A DNA stretch of 40,793 nucleotides from Pseudomonadota bacterium (GTDB taxonomy: Bacteria > Pseudomonadota > Gammaproteobacteria > Burkholderiales > JAJZQI01). Each line of letters starts with the position of its first letter. The first letter of the stretch is position 1. Shown here in pieces: positions 8,104-16,555 of this stretch. The notes beneath the pieces were generated by a model. That model did not search any database. It worked only from the letters and a program-made list of their open reading frames with translations, and was not told the origin of the DNA. The stretch covers positions 1-40,793 of the forward strand of contig JAJZTZ010000008.1 in NCBI GenBank assembly GCA_021847305.1. Direction: 5' to 3'. A program made the translations under genes and the position numbers.

Positions 8104-9261
8104 CTAGAAGTTCAGGCTATATTGCAGCAGAAACAGGTTCCATTCTTTCTGATGATCGAATGGAGCATCCTCCAGCGGCAACCAACCCGTCCCTGACACA
8201 TGGTGCCATTCGGCACTGAGCGATTGGCGGGTGTCGATATGCCAGCGCCCACCCACCGTGGTGTCATAGGCATAGGCGTCAAAGGCCGGTCTTCCCGTCG
8301 CCGCGGCAAAGTCCTGTCCGCCCCGGTCTTTCCAGTTACGGTACATGATGTCGCGCCGTACAAAGGCTTCCCAGTTGCCGCCGAAGTTGCGTCCCGCCTG
8401 GATATAGCCGCCGCGTGGAATAATGGTGGCATCCTCTATCACAGGCGAGAAGCCTTGATAATTGAGTGTTGGAATGAACAATTCGCCGATAAAAGTATAC
8501 TGCCCTTCCGTATGTTTGGCGCTCAGCCACCAGGCCGCAGCGTCGATATGTCCGGCGGGCAATGGGTCGGAGTCAGCCGGATCATAGTACTTGCGTTCCG
8601 TTGCGTAATACGCTTTCAACTCAGTGCTTTGGCTGGCCCAATCAATCGACAGGTGCACGGACGGATCGGCCTTCAGATGTCCCTGAAAATTGTAGCCGAG
8701 GAAATAGGCTTTGGTTTCCGGGTTATCCACCCCGACGATCTTCTGATATGCCCCGCTCAGGGTAAGTATCGAGTCGCCCATTTCATGCCTCAGATTAAAC
8801 TGTATCCCATCGGCATTGATGAGGTATTTCCGTGCGTTATCAAAATAATACGACTGCGGCAACAAAATCGAGGGCCGCGTATTGGCGACATCACGGGTGG
8901 CATTAAACAGACCGAAATTGAGCTTGTTGCGCCCCGCCGCCAACTGTGCAGTCCAATCCCCCATGCCGAAATCATAGACCAGATGGGCATAGTCAACGCG
9001 AATGTCGCCGTTATCCGTCCCCCCGGCATTGCGCGCCACCACGGCGGCAGAACCCATCAGGTTATCGCTCAGGGTTGTGGTCACGGCCATGCCGATCTCA
9101 TTGAAATCCCACGAGCCGCCGGATTTCGACGACGAACCGAAATAGTCGTTGTGATCGGTTTTCACCCATCCCTGCGTAAGGTAGCCGTCGAACTGAACAT
9201 CGGCCTGCACCGGAACGGCAAACAGATATAAGACCAGCGGGAGAAGCTTTCCGAAACTCAT
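8104..9261 (-). CDS. Outer-membrane beta-barrel (porin-like) protein
   Basis: 385 aa with a signal peptide (hydrophobic LLPLVLYLFAVPVQA, cleavage probably before DVQF). The mature protein consists of alternating, aromatic-rich strands and ends in phenylalanine (LLQYSLNF), the hallmark of outer-membrane barrels recognised by BamA. I recognise the fold class, not a named porin. Its start overlaps the stop of the preceding periplasmic protein gene by 4 bp (ATGA), and the histidine kinase gene follows 11 bp after its stop, so all three are one transcription unit. Together they suggest an envelope-localised uptake or sensing function. A substrate cannot be named. Confidence 0.8.
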   Translation of the reverse strand: MSFGKLLPLVLYLFAVPVQADVQFDGYLTQGWVKTDHNDYFGSSSKSGGSWDFNEIGMAVTTTLSDNLMGSAAVVARNAGGTDNGDIRVDYAHLVYDFGMGDWTAQLAAGRNKLNFGLFNATRDVANTRPSILLPQSYYFDNARKYLINADGIQFNLRHEMGDSILTLSGAYQKIVGVDNPETKAYFLGYNFQGHLKADPSVHLSIDWASQSTELKAYYATERKYYDPADSDPLPAGHIDAAAWWLSAKHTEGQYTFIGELFIPTLNYQGFSPVIEDATIIPRGGYIQAGRNFGGNWEAFVRRDIMYRNWKDRGGQDFAAATGRPAFDAYAYDTTVGGRWHIDTRQSLSAEWHHVSGTGWLPLEDAPFDHQKEWNLFLLQYSLNF

Positions 9262-9695
9262 TCTTCCACCCTAACAATCACTAAATTTTTGTCCATCATG
9301 ATTTGCGGATCCAGCGACTCAAGTACGGCGATGCCTCCACCGTTTTCATGCAGATACTTGATCACACTCGGCGGGTCGCTTGCATAAATCATACGATTTC
9401 CTTCGGAATAAACCTGCCTGCTCCAGGAAGTCGCCACTTGCCATTGATTGACCCCTGCCGACTCGCAAATCCGCCTCAGCACATCCTCCTCAGCGGGCAG
9501 TACCAGCATGATGCGTTTTCCGGACGGGGTAAGGTGGGATTTGCCCAGCAAAATGGAGCGCAGCACAATTAAGTTCATTTCGGTTATACCGAATGTCTTA
9601 TTTGTAACCACGAACATCTGTGCGTTACAGGCAGCCGCAAACGAAACCGAAAGCAGCAGCCCCAGCCACACAATGATTTTTTTTATCAGACTCAT
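9258..9695 (-). CDS. Small periplasmic phosphate-binding-like (PBP-like) protein
   Basis: About 145 aa with a signal peptide (LIKKIIVWLGLLLSVSFAAACNA). The mature part resembles the short single-lobe relatives of PstS-type substrate-binding proteins: ...LRSILLGKSHLTPSGKRI... followed by SEGNRM...VIKYLHENGGGIAVLES. Full PstS proteins are about twice as long, so this is a half-size form and may be a ligand sensor rather than a transporter component. No ABC permease or ATPase genes are nearby. The frame also has a GTG two codons upstream (9701); I chose the ATG at 9695, although no clear ribosome binding site precedes either. It is the first gene of the operon with the porin-like protein and the histidine kinase. 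Confidence 0.72.
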   Translation of the reverse strand: MSLIKKIIVWLGLLLSVSFAAACNAQMFVVTNKTFGITEMNLIVLRSILLGKSHLTPSGKRIMLVLPAEEDVLRRICESAGVNQWQVATSWSRQVYSEGNRMIYASDPPSVIKYLHENGGGIAVLESLDPQIMMDKNLVIVRVEE

Positions 9696-9901
9696 TCGCA
9701 CGCGTCATTCGAGCCTTTGGATATTGTTTGAATTCTACAACAAAAATACGCCGTTTATTATAGATTCATAACCATGCCGGACCGCCAGGGAACAGTCGGC
9801 AGGTTTGACCAATCGCCTGCCGCCAGCTAGAATCGGCCTGCCAGCCCGGAACCAGCAGCAGCCAGGCGATCCAGACACACTCACTCGAGCAAGGACGACG
9901 C

Positions 9902-10462
9902 ATGATACGCAAGAACCCCAATGGCGATTTGCCGATAATCGCCGAATCGGCTTTTGTAGATCCGACCGCCATTATTTGCGGCAAAGTCATTGTTGGCGAG
10001 AACGTCTTTATCGGGCCTTATGTTGTCATACGCGCGGACGAAGTGGATGCAGCCGGGCAGATGGACTCGATCATCATCGGGGCAAACTCCAACATCCAGG
10101 ACGGGGTGGTCATCCACTCCAAATCCGGCGGCAGAGTTGAAATTGGCGAGTTTACCTCGATTGCCCATCGGTCAATTGTTCATGGCCCCTGCAAAATCGG
10201 CAACCATGTATTTCTCGGCTTCAATTCCGTGGTTTTCAATTGTGAAGTCGGTAACGGCTCGGTCATTCGCCACAATTCGGTGGTGGAAAATTGCCAAATC
10301 CCGGACGCTTTCTATATCCCGTCCACGACAAACATTCACTCCAATGCCGAATTGAGCCGCATTACCCCGGTCAAGCCGCATATGACGGACTTTTCCGAAG
10401 ATGTGGCCCGTACCAATATCGACCTGGTCAAGGGCTACAAGAAATTGCAGAACGAGTTCTGA
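9902..10462 (+). CDS. Gamma-class carbonic anhydrase / hexapeptide-repeat protein
   Basis: 186 aa, a left-handed beta-helix protein built from [LIV]G-x4 repeats (ICGKVIVGENVFIGPYVVIRAD..., IGNHVFLGFNSVVFNCEVGNGS). The residues that define gamma carbonic anhydrases are in place: R44 (RAD), Q66-D67 (NIQDGVVIH) and the three zinc-ligand histidines H72, H89 and H94, with the five-residue H-x4-H spacing of the archaeal enzyme Cam. It would hydrate CO2 to bicarbonate in the cytoplasm as a trimer. Many such homologues lack proven activity, so acyltransferase-like or structural roles remain possible. It is transcribed alone, divergent from the 9695-6413 operon, with a hairpin just after the stop. Confidence 0.85.
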   Translation: MIRKNPNGDLPIIAESAFVDPTAIICGKVIVGENVFIGPYVVIRADEVDAAGQMDSIIIGANSNIQDGVVIHSKSGGRVEIGEFTSIAHRSIVHGPCKIGNHVFLGFNSVVFNCEVGNGSVIRHNSVVENCQIPDAFYIPSTTNIHSNAELSRITPVKPHMTDFSEDVARTNIDLVKGYKKLQNEF

Positions 10463-10467
10463 TGAAC

Positions 10468-10509
10468 GGATGAAAGGGAAGCCTGCAGCAAAGCCCTGGC
10501 ATCCTTTTT
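10468..10509 (+). terminator. Probable rho-independent terminator after the carbonic anhydrase gene
   Basis: GGATG at 10468-10472 pairs with CATCC at 10500-10504, an inner AGGG/CCCT pair extends the stem, and TTTTT follows at 10505-10509. It begins just five bases after the stop codon. Confidence 0.5.
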
Positions 10510-10526
10510 ACTCTGGCAGCCCTACT

Positions 10527-10714
10527 TCGTAGCAAAGGCAGGCCCCGTTCTTCCCACGCCAGCACCCCGCCTTTAATCGAATAGGACATGAAATAGCCCA
10601 GTGACCTGAGCGGCTTTACGGCCACCCGCTACGGCACAGAACCATAAGCGTTTTATTCTGGAACGCCAGCTGAATCAGCATGGCATTCAGCCCCGCCAGG
10701 TCTTTGGCACTCAT
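10527..10714 (-). pseudogene. Rhodanese-like remnant, frameshifted
   Basis: An ATG at 10714 with a strong AAGGAG ribosome binding site opens a 32-codon frame, MSAKDLAGLNAMLIQLAFQN..., that reaches the rhodanese active-site loop VLCRSG and then stops. Shifted by one frame, the domain continues VKPLRSLGY...SYSIKGGVLAWEERGLPLL, the classic C-terminal rhodanese pattern (LGY..v..l.GG..AW...GLP). The shifted frame runs on to about 10428. The N-terminal half of a normal rhodanese domain of about 100 aa is missing, so this is a truncated and frameshifted sulfurtransferase gene. A functional enzyme is unlikely. Confidence 0.7.
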
Positions 10715-10888
10715 GCTTATCTCCTTTTCATTCATCCACGCACCCCTGCCGATCACAGCGCCGCCAGGAAATGAACAAGCAAATTTTTTTATTCATGGAT
10801 AAATGCAATCAATCTGGCGCGAGAGCAATGCAATTGTGACCTCATCGGTTAGAATGGCTGGCGCAGTTTAAATCTGGAGACGGATCAT

Positions 10889-11443
10889 ATGGGTTATCGC
10901 CTCAGCAAAATAGTGACGCGTACCGGCGACAATGGAACAACCGGCCTGGCCAACGGGGAACGCCTGTCCAAGGCACATCCGCGGATCGAGGCGCTGGGTC
11001 TGATTGACAGCCTGAACGCGCACATTGGCGTATTGCTGACCGAACTGGATGCGCAACACAGCGAGGCTATTGAGTTAATCCGCGTGCAGCATGTGCTCTT
11101 TGAGCTCGGTGGAGAATTATGCCTGCCCGGGCACGAACGTATGCAGGAACAACACAGCAGCCAGCTGGAACAGGCGGTCACCGAATGGAACGAAAGCCTG
11201 CCGCCGCTTAAGGAATTTATACTGCCCGGCGGCGGCAAGGCAGCGGCTCAGGCCCATGTGGCGCGCACCGCCTGCCGCATGGCGGAGGTCGCCATCGTGC
11301 GGCTGGCCGACAACGGGGAGCAGCTCAACCCTTTTGCACTGACATACCTTAACCGCTTGTCGGACTTTTTGTTCGTGCTCGCCCGGCGCCTGAATCAGCT
11401 GCAAGGTGTGCCGGACCATTGCTGGAAACCCGGCAATTTCTGA
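10889..11443 (+). CDS. pduO: Cob(I)yrinic acid a,c-diamide adenosyltransferase, PduO type
   Basis: 184 aa. It transfers the adenosyl group of ATP to cob(I)alamin to make coenzyme B12, in the cytoplasm. The family motifs are clear: the N-terminal ATP-binding TRTGDNGTTGLANGER (10-25), helix residues ARTACRMAE (125-133) and the C-terminal YLNRLSDFLFVLARR (153-167). Length is typical. The ATG at 10889 follows GGAG at good spacing. No other cobalamin genes lie nearby, so it probably serves B12 salvage. It converges with the M48 protease gene, whose stop is 9 bp away. Confidence 0.95.
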   Translation: MGYRLSKIVTRTGDNGTTGLANGERLSKAHPRIEALGLIDSLNAHIGVLLTELDAQHSEAIELIRVQHVLFELGGELCLPGHERMQEQHSSQLEQAVTEWNESLPPLKEFILPGGGKAAAQAHVARTACRMAEVAIVRLADNGEQLNPFALTYLNRLSDFLFVLARRLNQLQGVPDHCWKPGNF

Positions 11444-11451
11444 CTTGCGAC

Positions 11452-12282
11452 TCAGTCATGCTTGTTCTTTTCGGCGGCCCGGGCCGCTTCGTATAACGGG
11501 ATGACAGACGGCAGGCGGGCCTGGATACCCTGACGCCGGCGTGCGTCCGACGGGTGGGTACTGAGAAACTCCACCGTCCCCTTGTTACCCAGCGCGGCCA
11601 TTTTGTCCCACAACGTCAATGCCGCACGCGGATCGTATCCGGCACGGGCGGCCAGTTCCAGGCCAATATAATCGGCCTCCTGTTCATCCTCGCGGCTATT
11701 CGGCAGTTGAATGGCAACGTTTGCAGCGGTGTTCATCAGATCCGCACCGGCACGCCCCAGTCCAGTCGCCGCACTCAAGACAGAAACCCCGATATTTTGC
11801 GCATAAGCCCGGCTCATTTTTTCCCGCGAATGCTCACGCAGGGCGTGGGAGATTTCATGCCCCAGCACGGCAGCCAATTCATCATCCGTCAGGCGCAGCT
11901 TGTCGATCAGACCGGTATACACCATGATCTTGCCGCCCGGCATGCACCAGGCGTTGACCTCGTCGCTCTTCTGGACATTCACTTCCCACTTCCAGTTCGT
12001 CGCATCCGCGCGGAAATAGGCCGTTTGCGGAATCAAGCGATTGGTGATGGCGCGGACGCGCTGCAGCAGCGCCGCGTCCTGATTAAGCTGGCCTTTAGCC
12101 TGGGCCTGGCGCTTGATTTGCAGATACAGCTGTGCCGAAGCCTGTTCGGCTTCCTGTTCCGACACCAGCATATACTGGGTACGGCTGACGCCGACAGCGC
12201 CCGGACGCGTCGTTTGCACCGGAGTACAAGCCAGCAGGCCCATGCTCAAGCCAGCCAGCAGGCAATAACGCAAGCATTTCAT
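11452..12282 (-). CDS. M48-family metalloprotease, lipoprotein (LoiP/YggG-like)
   Basis: 276 aa. The N-terminus is a lipoprotein signal with lipobox LLAC (C19), so it is anchored to a membrane on the periplasmic side. The zinc site is GHEISH (H142, E143, H146) with the third ligand in EQEADYIGLELAARAGYDP (E202). These features match the small outer-membrane M48 proteases of the LoiP/BepA group that trim or quality-control envelope proteins. There is no TPR domain, which favours LoiP over BepA. Its ATG overlaps the cysM stop by 4 bp, placing it last in the comEA-DGC-cysM-protease operon. Confidence 0.9.
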   Translation of the reverse strand: MKCLRYCLLAGLSMGLLACTPVQTTRPGAVGVSRTQYMLVSEQEAEQASAQLYLQIKRQAQAKGQLNQDAALLQRVRAITNRLIPQTAYFRADATNWKWEVNVQKSDEVNAWCMPGGKIMVYTGLIDKLRLTDDELAAVLGHEISHALREHSREKMSRAYAQNIGVSVLSAATGLGRAGADLMNTAANVAIQLPNSREDEQEADYIGLELAARAGYDPRAALTLWDKMAALGNKGTVEFLSTHPSDARRRQGIQARLPSVIPLYEAARAAEKNKHD

Positions 12283-13175
12283 GCAGGGAAAACTCCGGTC
12301 GACAGATAGCGATCACCCCGATCGCACACGATAGAGACAATAACGGCGTTTTCGAGTTCCTGATTGAGCCGCAGCGCCACAGCAAGAGCCCCGCCGGAGG
12401 ACACACCGGCAAAAATCCCCTCTTCCACCGCCAGACGCCGCATGGTGTCTTCCGCTTCCTGCTGCGAAACGTATATCAGCCGATCCACCAGGTTTTTGTT
12501 GTAGATGCTCGGCAGATAGGCCTCGGGCCATTTGCGGATGCCGGGAATATTGGCGCCCTCTTCCGGCTGCACGCCGACAATTTCAATGGCCGGATTCTGT
12601 TCCTTCAGATAGCGGCTGCAGCCCATGATGGTGCCGGTGGTGCCCATGCTGGAGACAAAATGCGTGATCGTGCCTTGAGTATCGCGCCAGATTTCCGGTC
12701 CGGTGCTTTCGTAATGCGCCAGCGGGTTATCCGGATTGGAAAACTGGTCGAGAATCTTGCCCTTGCCATCTTTTTGCATGGCTTCCGCCAGGTCACGCGC
12801 CGCTTCCATGCCGCCCGCCTTGGGTGTCAGGATGACCTCGGCGCCATAAGCCCGCATGGCCTGGCGGCGCTCGATGGACAAATGTTCCGGCATGATCAGG
12901 ATCATGCGGTAGCCGCGCATGGCGGCCGCCATGGCGAGGGCGATGCCGGTATTGCCCGAGGTCGCCTCAATGAGCGTGTCGCCCGGTTTGATTTCGCCAC
13001 GCGCTTCGGCATGGCGAATCATCGACAGGGCTGGGCGGTCCTTGACCGAGCCGGCCGGATTGTTACCCTCGAGCTTCACCAGCACAACATTTGAGGTGTT
13101 GCCGGGCATTTTCTTCAAGCGCACCAGCGGCGTGTTGCCGACAAAGTCTTCTATGGTGGGGTACTGGATGGACAT
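12279..13175 (-). CDS. cysM: Cysteine synthase B (O-acetylserine sulfhydrylase B)
   Basis: 298 aa, a fold-type II PLP enzyme that makes cysteine from O-acetylserine with sulfide or thiosulfate. The PLP lysine is K45 in NPAGSVKDRPAL, the phosphate loop is SGNTG (69-73) and SMGTTGTIMG binds the cofactor. The sequence matches CysM rather than CysK in length and in the GSVKDRPA and RRLAVEEGIFAGVSSGG segments. Its ATG overlaps the diguanylate cyclase stop by one base (TGATG), and its stop overlaps the protease start, so translation is coupled. CysM's ability to use thiosulfate fits the sulfur-compound transporter families elsewhere in the window. Confidence 0.96.
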   Translation of the reverse strand: MSIQYPTIEDFVGNTPLVRLKKMPGNTSNVVLVKLEGNNPAGSVKDRPALSMIRHAEARGEIKPGDTLIEATSGNTGIALAMAAAMRGYRMILIMPEHLSIERRQAMRAYGAEVILTPKAGGMEAARDLAEAMQKDGKGKILDQFSNPDNPLAHYESTGPEIWRDTQGTITHFVSSMGTTGTIMGCSRYLKEQNPAIEIVGVQPEEGANIPGIRKWPEAYLPSIYNKNLVDRLIYVSQQEAEDTMRRLAVEEGIFAGVSSGGALAVALRLNQELENAVIVSIVCDRGDRYLSTGVFPA

Positions 13176-14143
13176 CAGTTTTCATTCCTGGACAAATAGT
13201 CGCACTCGCTCAATACGCCGGCGATGATGACGCAGTTCTTGCCGCCATCCTTGGCCGCTCGCAGGGCCCGCTCCGCACGTGCACACAAGGATTCGCGCCT
13301 TTCGTCCGGCAACAGCATGGCCACACCGATGCTGGCCGTCAGCGGCGTCACCAGCGGCAGGATGATCTGGCTTTCCAGCTCCATCCGCAGACGCTCGGCA
13401 ACAATTTGCGCCCCCATCTCATTGGTCTCCGGCAGCAAAATGGCAAACTCCTGCCCACCGTAACGCACGGTCATGTCGAGTGTGCGCAATGACTGCTTGA
13501 TAATCGTTGCCACATGAATGAGGATTTCGTCGCCGGTTTCCCGGCCATAGTCGCCATTGACGACGGCAAAGTTATCCAGATCCAGCACCAGCAAGGACAA
13601 GGGCCGGTGATACCGCTGCCAGCGGGAGATTTCCTGTTCGATACGCTCGTCCAGCTGTACCCGGGTCGGCAATCCGGTCAGCGCGTCCAGGCCGCGTTGT
13701 TCTTTCAACTCTTCCATAGCTTTGTTCAGTGCGTGGTTGCGGCGAGCCAGTTGACGCTTGAGCTCGTCCATTTCCATTTTCATGCTGTCCAGATCATGGC
13801 TCATCTGCTCGAATGAGCTGATGTCCACCTCCGCCGCCAGCAAATAACCCTGCGACAGACGATATACCTGGCCGGAAAACACCCGGCGAATTTCGTCTTT
13901 GCCCTGCAGGGTGATCAGTCCATGGTACACCAGACCGTCTTTTCCCGGCGGCATTTGCATGAGTCTGGCGAAAGCCGGCTCGATGATATGCACCGTCGCT
14001 TCCGTGATGGGCGTATCGCCAAGGTAGACGGCAAACCCCTTGTTGCATGCCTGCAACTCGCCAGCCGCGCTGAACAGGGCCACCAGGATGGAATGGAAGG
14101 GGGTCAGCCAGGGGGGTAATATATGGGTCGGCAACGCCTGCAT
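13175..14143 (-). CDS. Diguanylate cyclase with N-terminal PAS-like domain
   Basis: 322 aa, cytoplasmic with no membrane segment. Residues about 15-110 form a PAS-like sensor (SILVALFSAAGELQACNKGF...); 112-150 is a coiled coil. The GGDEF domain (about 151-310) begins DALTGLPTR and has the active site GGQEF at 229-233, a common active variant. R220-T-L-D223, five residues before it, matches the RxxD inhibitory site for product feedback, so activity and feedback control are both plausible. It sits between comEA and cysM with one-base stop/start overlaps on both sides. Its position in that operon is conspicuous, but no functional link is shown. Confidence 0.93.
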   Translation of the reverse strand: MQALPTHILPPWLTPFHSILVALFSAAGELQACNKGFAVYLGDTPITEATVHIIEPAFARLMQMPPGKDGLVYHGLITLQGKDEIRRVFSGQVYRLSQGYLLAAEVDISSFEQMSHDLDSMKMEMDELKRQLARRNHALNKAMEELKEQRGLDALTGLPTRVQLDERIEQEISRWQRYHRPLSLLVLDLDNFAVVNGDYGRETGDEILIHVATIIKQSLRTLDMTVRYGGQEFAILLPETNEMGAQIVAERLRMELESQIILPLVTPLTASIGVAMLLPDERRESLCARAERALRAAKDGGKNCVIIAGVLSECDYLSRNEN

Positions 14144-14481
14144 CAGTCCACCCTTCCACGCCAGGAGCCGTCCGGCCCGATGGCTGGAGCGGTATCCGGT
14201 ATTTTTTGTTGTGCCGCAGCGGCCGAGACCGTCACGCGATTGCGCAGCCGATTGATCAACGCCGGACCGATACCCGGCACCCGATCAAGCTCTTCGACTT
14301 GGGCAAACCCGCCGTGCTGCTCGCGATAGCGCACAATCGCCTCTGCCCGGCCCGGCCCGATGCCCGGCAGGCCCTGCAACTGATCGACGGTGGCCGTGTT
14401 CAGGTTGACCGTATCGCTTGCCCATGCATGAACGGCAGCAAACAGCATGACTGCAGCCAATACGCTTGTCTTTATGCGCAT
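14143..14481 (-). CDS. comEA: ComEA-like helix-hairpin-helix DNA-binding protein
   Basis: 112 aa with a signal peptide ([17 protein letters not shown], cleavage before SD). The mature protein is a double helix-hairpin-helix domain: [20 protein letters not shown] followed by [18 protein letters not shown]. Small secreted proteins of this type bind incoming double-stranded DNA in the periplasm during natural transformation. A short low-complexity tail follows. A G-rich ribosome binding site (AGGGGGGCGAG) precedes the ATG. It is the first gene after hldD (71 bp gap), and its stop overlaps the diguanylate cyclase start. The other competence genes are not in the window. Confidence 0.9.
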   Translation of the reverse strand: MRIKTSVLAAVMLFAAVHAWASDTVNLNTATVDQLQGLPGIGPGRAEAIVRYREQHGGFAQVEELDRVPGIGPALINRLRNRVTVSAAAAQQKIPDTAPAIGPDGSWRGRVD

Positions 14482-14552
14482 CTCGCCCCCCTCTCACAAG
14501 GTTATAGGACTGCCATTCGCATTTGCCAAACCGACCCTCCCGGCAGCGCCGC

Positions 14553-15551
14553 TTAGCGCGCGGCTTTGTGCAGATGCTGCACGTAACGCTCGACGCCCTG
14601 CTGGACAGTCAGGAAAGGGTCGAGGTAGCCGACCGAGCGCAGGCTGGAAATATCGGCCTGCGTAAAGCTCTGGTACTTGCCCTTGAGCGCCGCGGGGAAA
14701 TCGATATAGCTGATGATGCCCTGCTGTTGCAGCTCGGTCAGACTCAACACCGGCTCGCCCTTGGCCTTGCGGCAGGCGTTCACGGCCGCCACGGCGACGT
14801 CGTTGAAGCTTTGCGATGCGCCGGTACCGAGATTGAAAATACCGGACAACTCCGGGTGATCGAGGAAGAACAGGTTCACCTTGACCACGTCCTCCACCGA
14901 GACGAAATCGCGCACCTGCTCGCCGTTGCCGTAACCCTCGCAGCCCTCGAACAGCTTGACCTTGCCTTCGGCCATGTACTGATTGAAGAAATGGAACGCC
15001 ACCGACGCCATGCGCCCCTTATGCTGTTCGCGCGGACCGTAAACGTTGAAATAGCGGAAACCGACCACCTGGGCGCGCAGGTCGTGCATACGGCGGCGCA
15101 GATACTGGTCAAAAAGGAATTTGGAGTAGCCGTATACATTCAGCGGCGCTTCATGCTCGCGCTTTTCCTCGAAAATGCGCCCCGCGCCGTACACCGATGC
15201 GGACGATGCGTACAGCAGCGGCACGCCGTTTTCCTGACAGGCGTTGAACAGCGACACGGTGTAACGGTAGTTGTTGGCCATCATGTACTGGCCATCGGTC
15301 TCCATGGTATCGGAACAGGCGCCCTCGTGGAAAATCGCCTCCATGTTGTCGTCGAAGGCACCGTCCAGCACCAGGTCGAGAAACTCCTGCTTGTCGAGGT
15401 AGTCGGCGATTTCACAGTCGGTCAGGTTCTTGAACTTGTCGGCTTTTTTCAGATTGTCGACCGCGATGATGTCGGTGATGCCGCGTTCGTTCAGCGCCTT
15501 GACGATGTTGGCGCCGATGAAGCCGGTCGCCCCGGTAACGATGTAGTACAT
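14553..15551 (-). CDS. hldD: ADP-L-glycero-D-manno-heptose 6-epimerase
   Basis: 332 aa, an extended short-chain dehydrogenase that inverts C6 of ADP-D,D-heptose to give the ADP-L,D-heptose used for the LPS inner core. The NADP-binding glycine motif is TGATGFIG (6-13), the active site is S118 and Y140-G-Y-S-K144, and the heptose-family signature [15 protein letters not shown] is present. It follows the heptose kinase gene by about 50 bp on the same strand, continuing the surface-sugar cluster ugd-hldA-hldD. Confidence 0.97.
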   Translation of the reverse strand: MYYIVTGATGFIGANIVKALNERGITDIIAVDNLKKADKFKNLTDCEIADYLDKQEFLDLVLDGAFDDNMEAIFHEGACSDTMETDGQYMMANNYRYTVSLFNACQENGVPLLYASSASVYGAGRIFEEKREHEAPLNVYGYSKFLFDQYLRRRMHDLRAQVVGFRYFNVYGPREQHKGRMASVAFHFFNQYMAEGKVKLFEGCEGYGNGEQVRDFVSVEDVVKVNLFFLDHPELSGIFNLGTGASQSFNDVAVAAVNACRKAKGEPVLSLTELQQQGIISYIDFPAALKGKYQSFTQADISSLRSVGYLDPFLTVQQGVERYVQHLHKAAR

Positions 15552-15600
15552 GTTCTTTTACTTTCCAATATGCCCTTGCGGGCCGTTAAACTCGAGCTGC

Positions 15601-16545
15601 TCAACAATCCTCGCAGGCGCGCGCCAGCTCGTCCGGATGCACCACGGCCGTACCCAGCTTGCCGACCACCACGCCCGCCGCGCGGTTGGCCACGCGCACG
15701 GCTTCGTGAAAATCCGCGCCGCTGGCCAGCATCAGGCCGAGCGTCGCGATCACCGTGTCGCCCGCACCGGACACATCAAATACTTCCTGCGCCTGCGTCG
15801 GCTCATGCAAGGACTCGCCGGCGCGGTACAGGCTCATGCCCTCCTCGCTGCGGGTCACCAGCAGCGCGGTCAAATCGAGGCTGCCGCGCAGGGCCTGCGC
15901 CTTGGCCTCCAGTTCCTCTTCCGAGTGCCAGCGGCCGGCCACTTCGCGAAATTCCGAACGGTTGGGAGTGATCACCGTTGCGCCGCGGTAACGGGTGTAG
16001 TCGTCTCCTTTCGGATCGACCAACACCGGTTTGCCATGTTCACGGGCAAAGGCAATCATTTTCTCGATATGATGCAAACCGCCCTTGCCGTAATCCGACA
16101 GGATGATGGCGTCGTGCTTGGGCGCCAGCTTATAGAAGTCGCCCAGCGCCAGATTGAGCACTTCATGATTCGGCAGGTCTTCAAAATCGATGCGCAGCAA
16201 TTGCTGCTGGCGACCGATCACACGCAACTTGATGGTGGTTGAAATCGTGGCGTCGAAATGAATGGCCGGGTGAATCCGCTCTTCCGCCAGCATGCGGGTC
16301 AACGTTTTACCGGCCTCGTCATGACCGGTGACGGAGATCAGTGTCGCCTCAGCCCCCAGCGCGGCAATGTTGCGCGCCACGTTGGCGGCGCCGCCAAGGC
16401 GCTCCTCGCTTTTTTCCACTTTCACCACCGGCACCGGCGCTTCCGGCGAGATACGCGACACATCGCCGAACCAGTAACGGTCCAACATCACGTCGCCCAC
16501 CACCAGCACGCGGGCCTGGGCCAGATTTTTCCAGTTCAAAGCCAT
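15601..16545 (-). CDS. hldA: D-glycero-beta-D-manno-heptose-7-phosphate kinase (RfaE domain I)
   Basis: 314 aa, a PfkB-type sugar kinase acting early in ADP-heptose synthesis. The N-terminal VVGDVMLDRYWFGDVSRISP and the GGAANVARN sugar-binding segment are those of the RfaE kinase half. The C-terminal DVSGAGDTVIA holds the catalytic Asp (about 263). The nucleotidyltransferase half of the E. coli bifunctional HldE is absent, so a separate hldC must exist elsewhere. I chose the ATG at 16545 because AAGG lies eight bases upstream, overlapping the ugd stop; an in-frame ATG at 16569 would overlap ugd. Confidence 0.95.
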   Translation of the reverse strand: MALNWKNLAQARVLVVGDVMLDRYWFGDVSRISPEAPVPVVKVEKSEERLGGAANVARNIAALGAEATLISVTGHDEAGKTLTRMLAEERIHPAIHFDATISTTIKLRVIGRQQQLLRIDFEDLPNHEVLNLALGDFYKLAPKHDAIILSDYGKGGLHHIEKMIAFAREHGKPVLVDPKGDDYTRYRGATVITPNRSEFREVAGRWHSEEELEAKAQALRGSLDLTALLVTRSEEGMSLYRAGESLHEPTQAQEVFDVSGAGDTVIATLGLMLASGADFHEAVRVANRAAGVVVGKLGTAVVHPDELARACEDC

Positions 16546-16555
16546 GCAATCAGCC

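Noticed and set aside
14523-15971. A 482-codon open frame antisense to hldD and the heptose kinase
   Set aside because: Shadow of two certain genes; the translation has no protein-like features.
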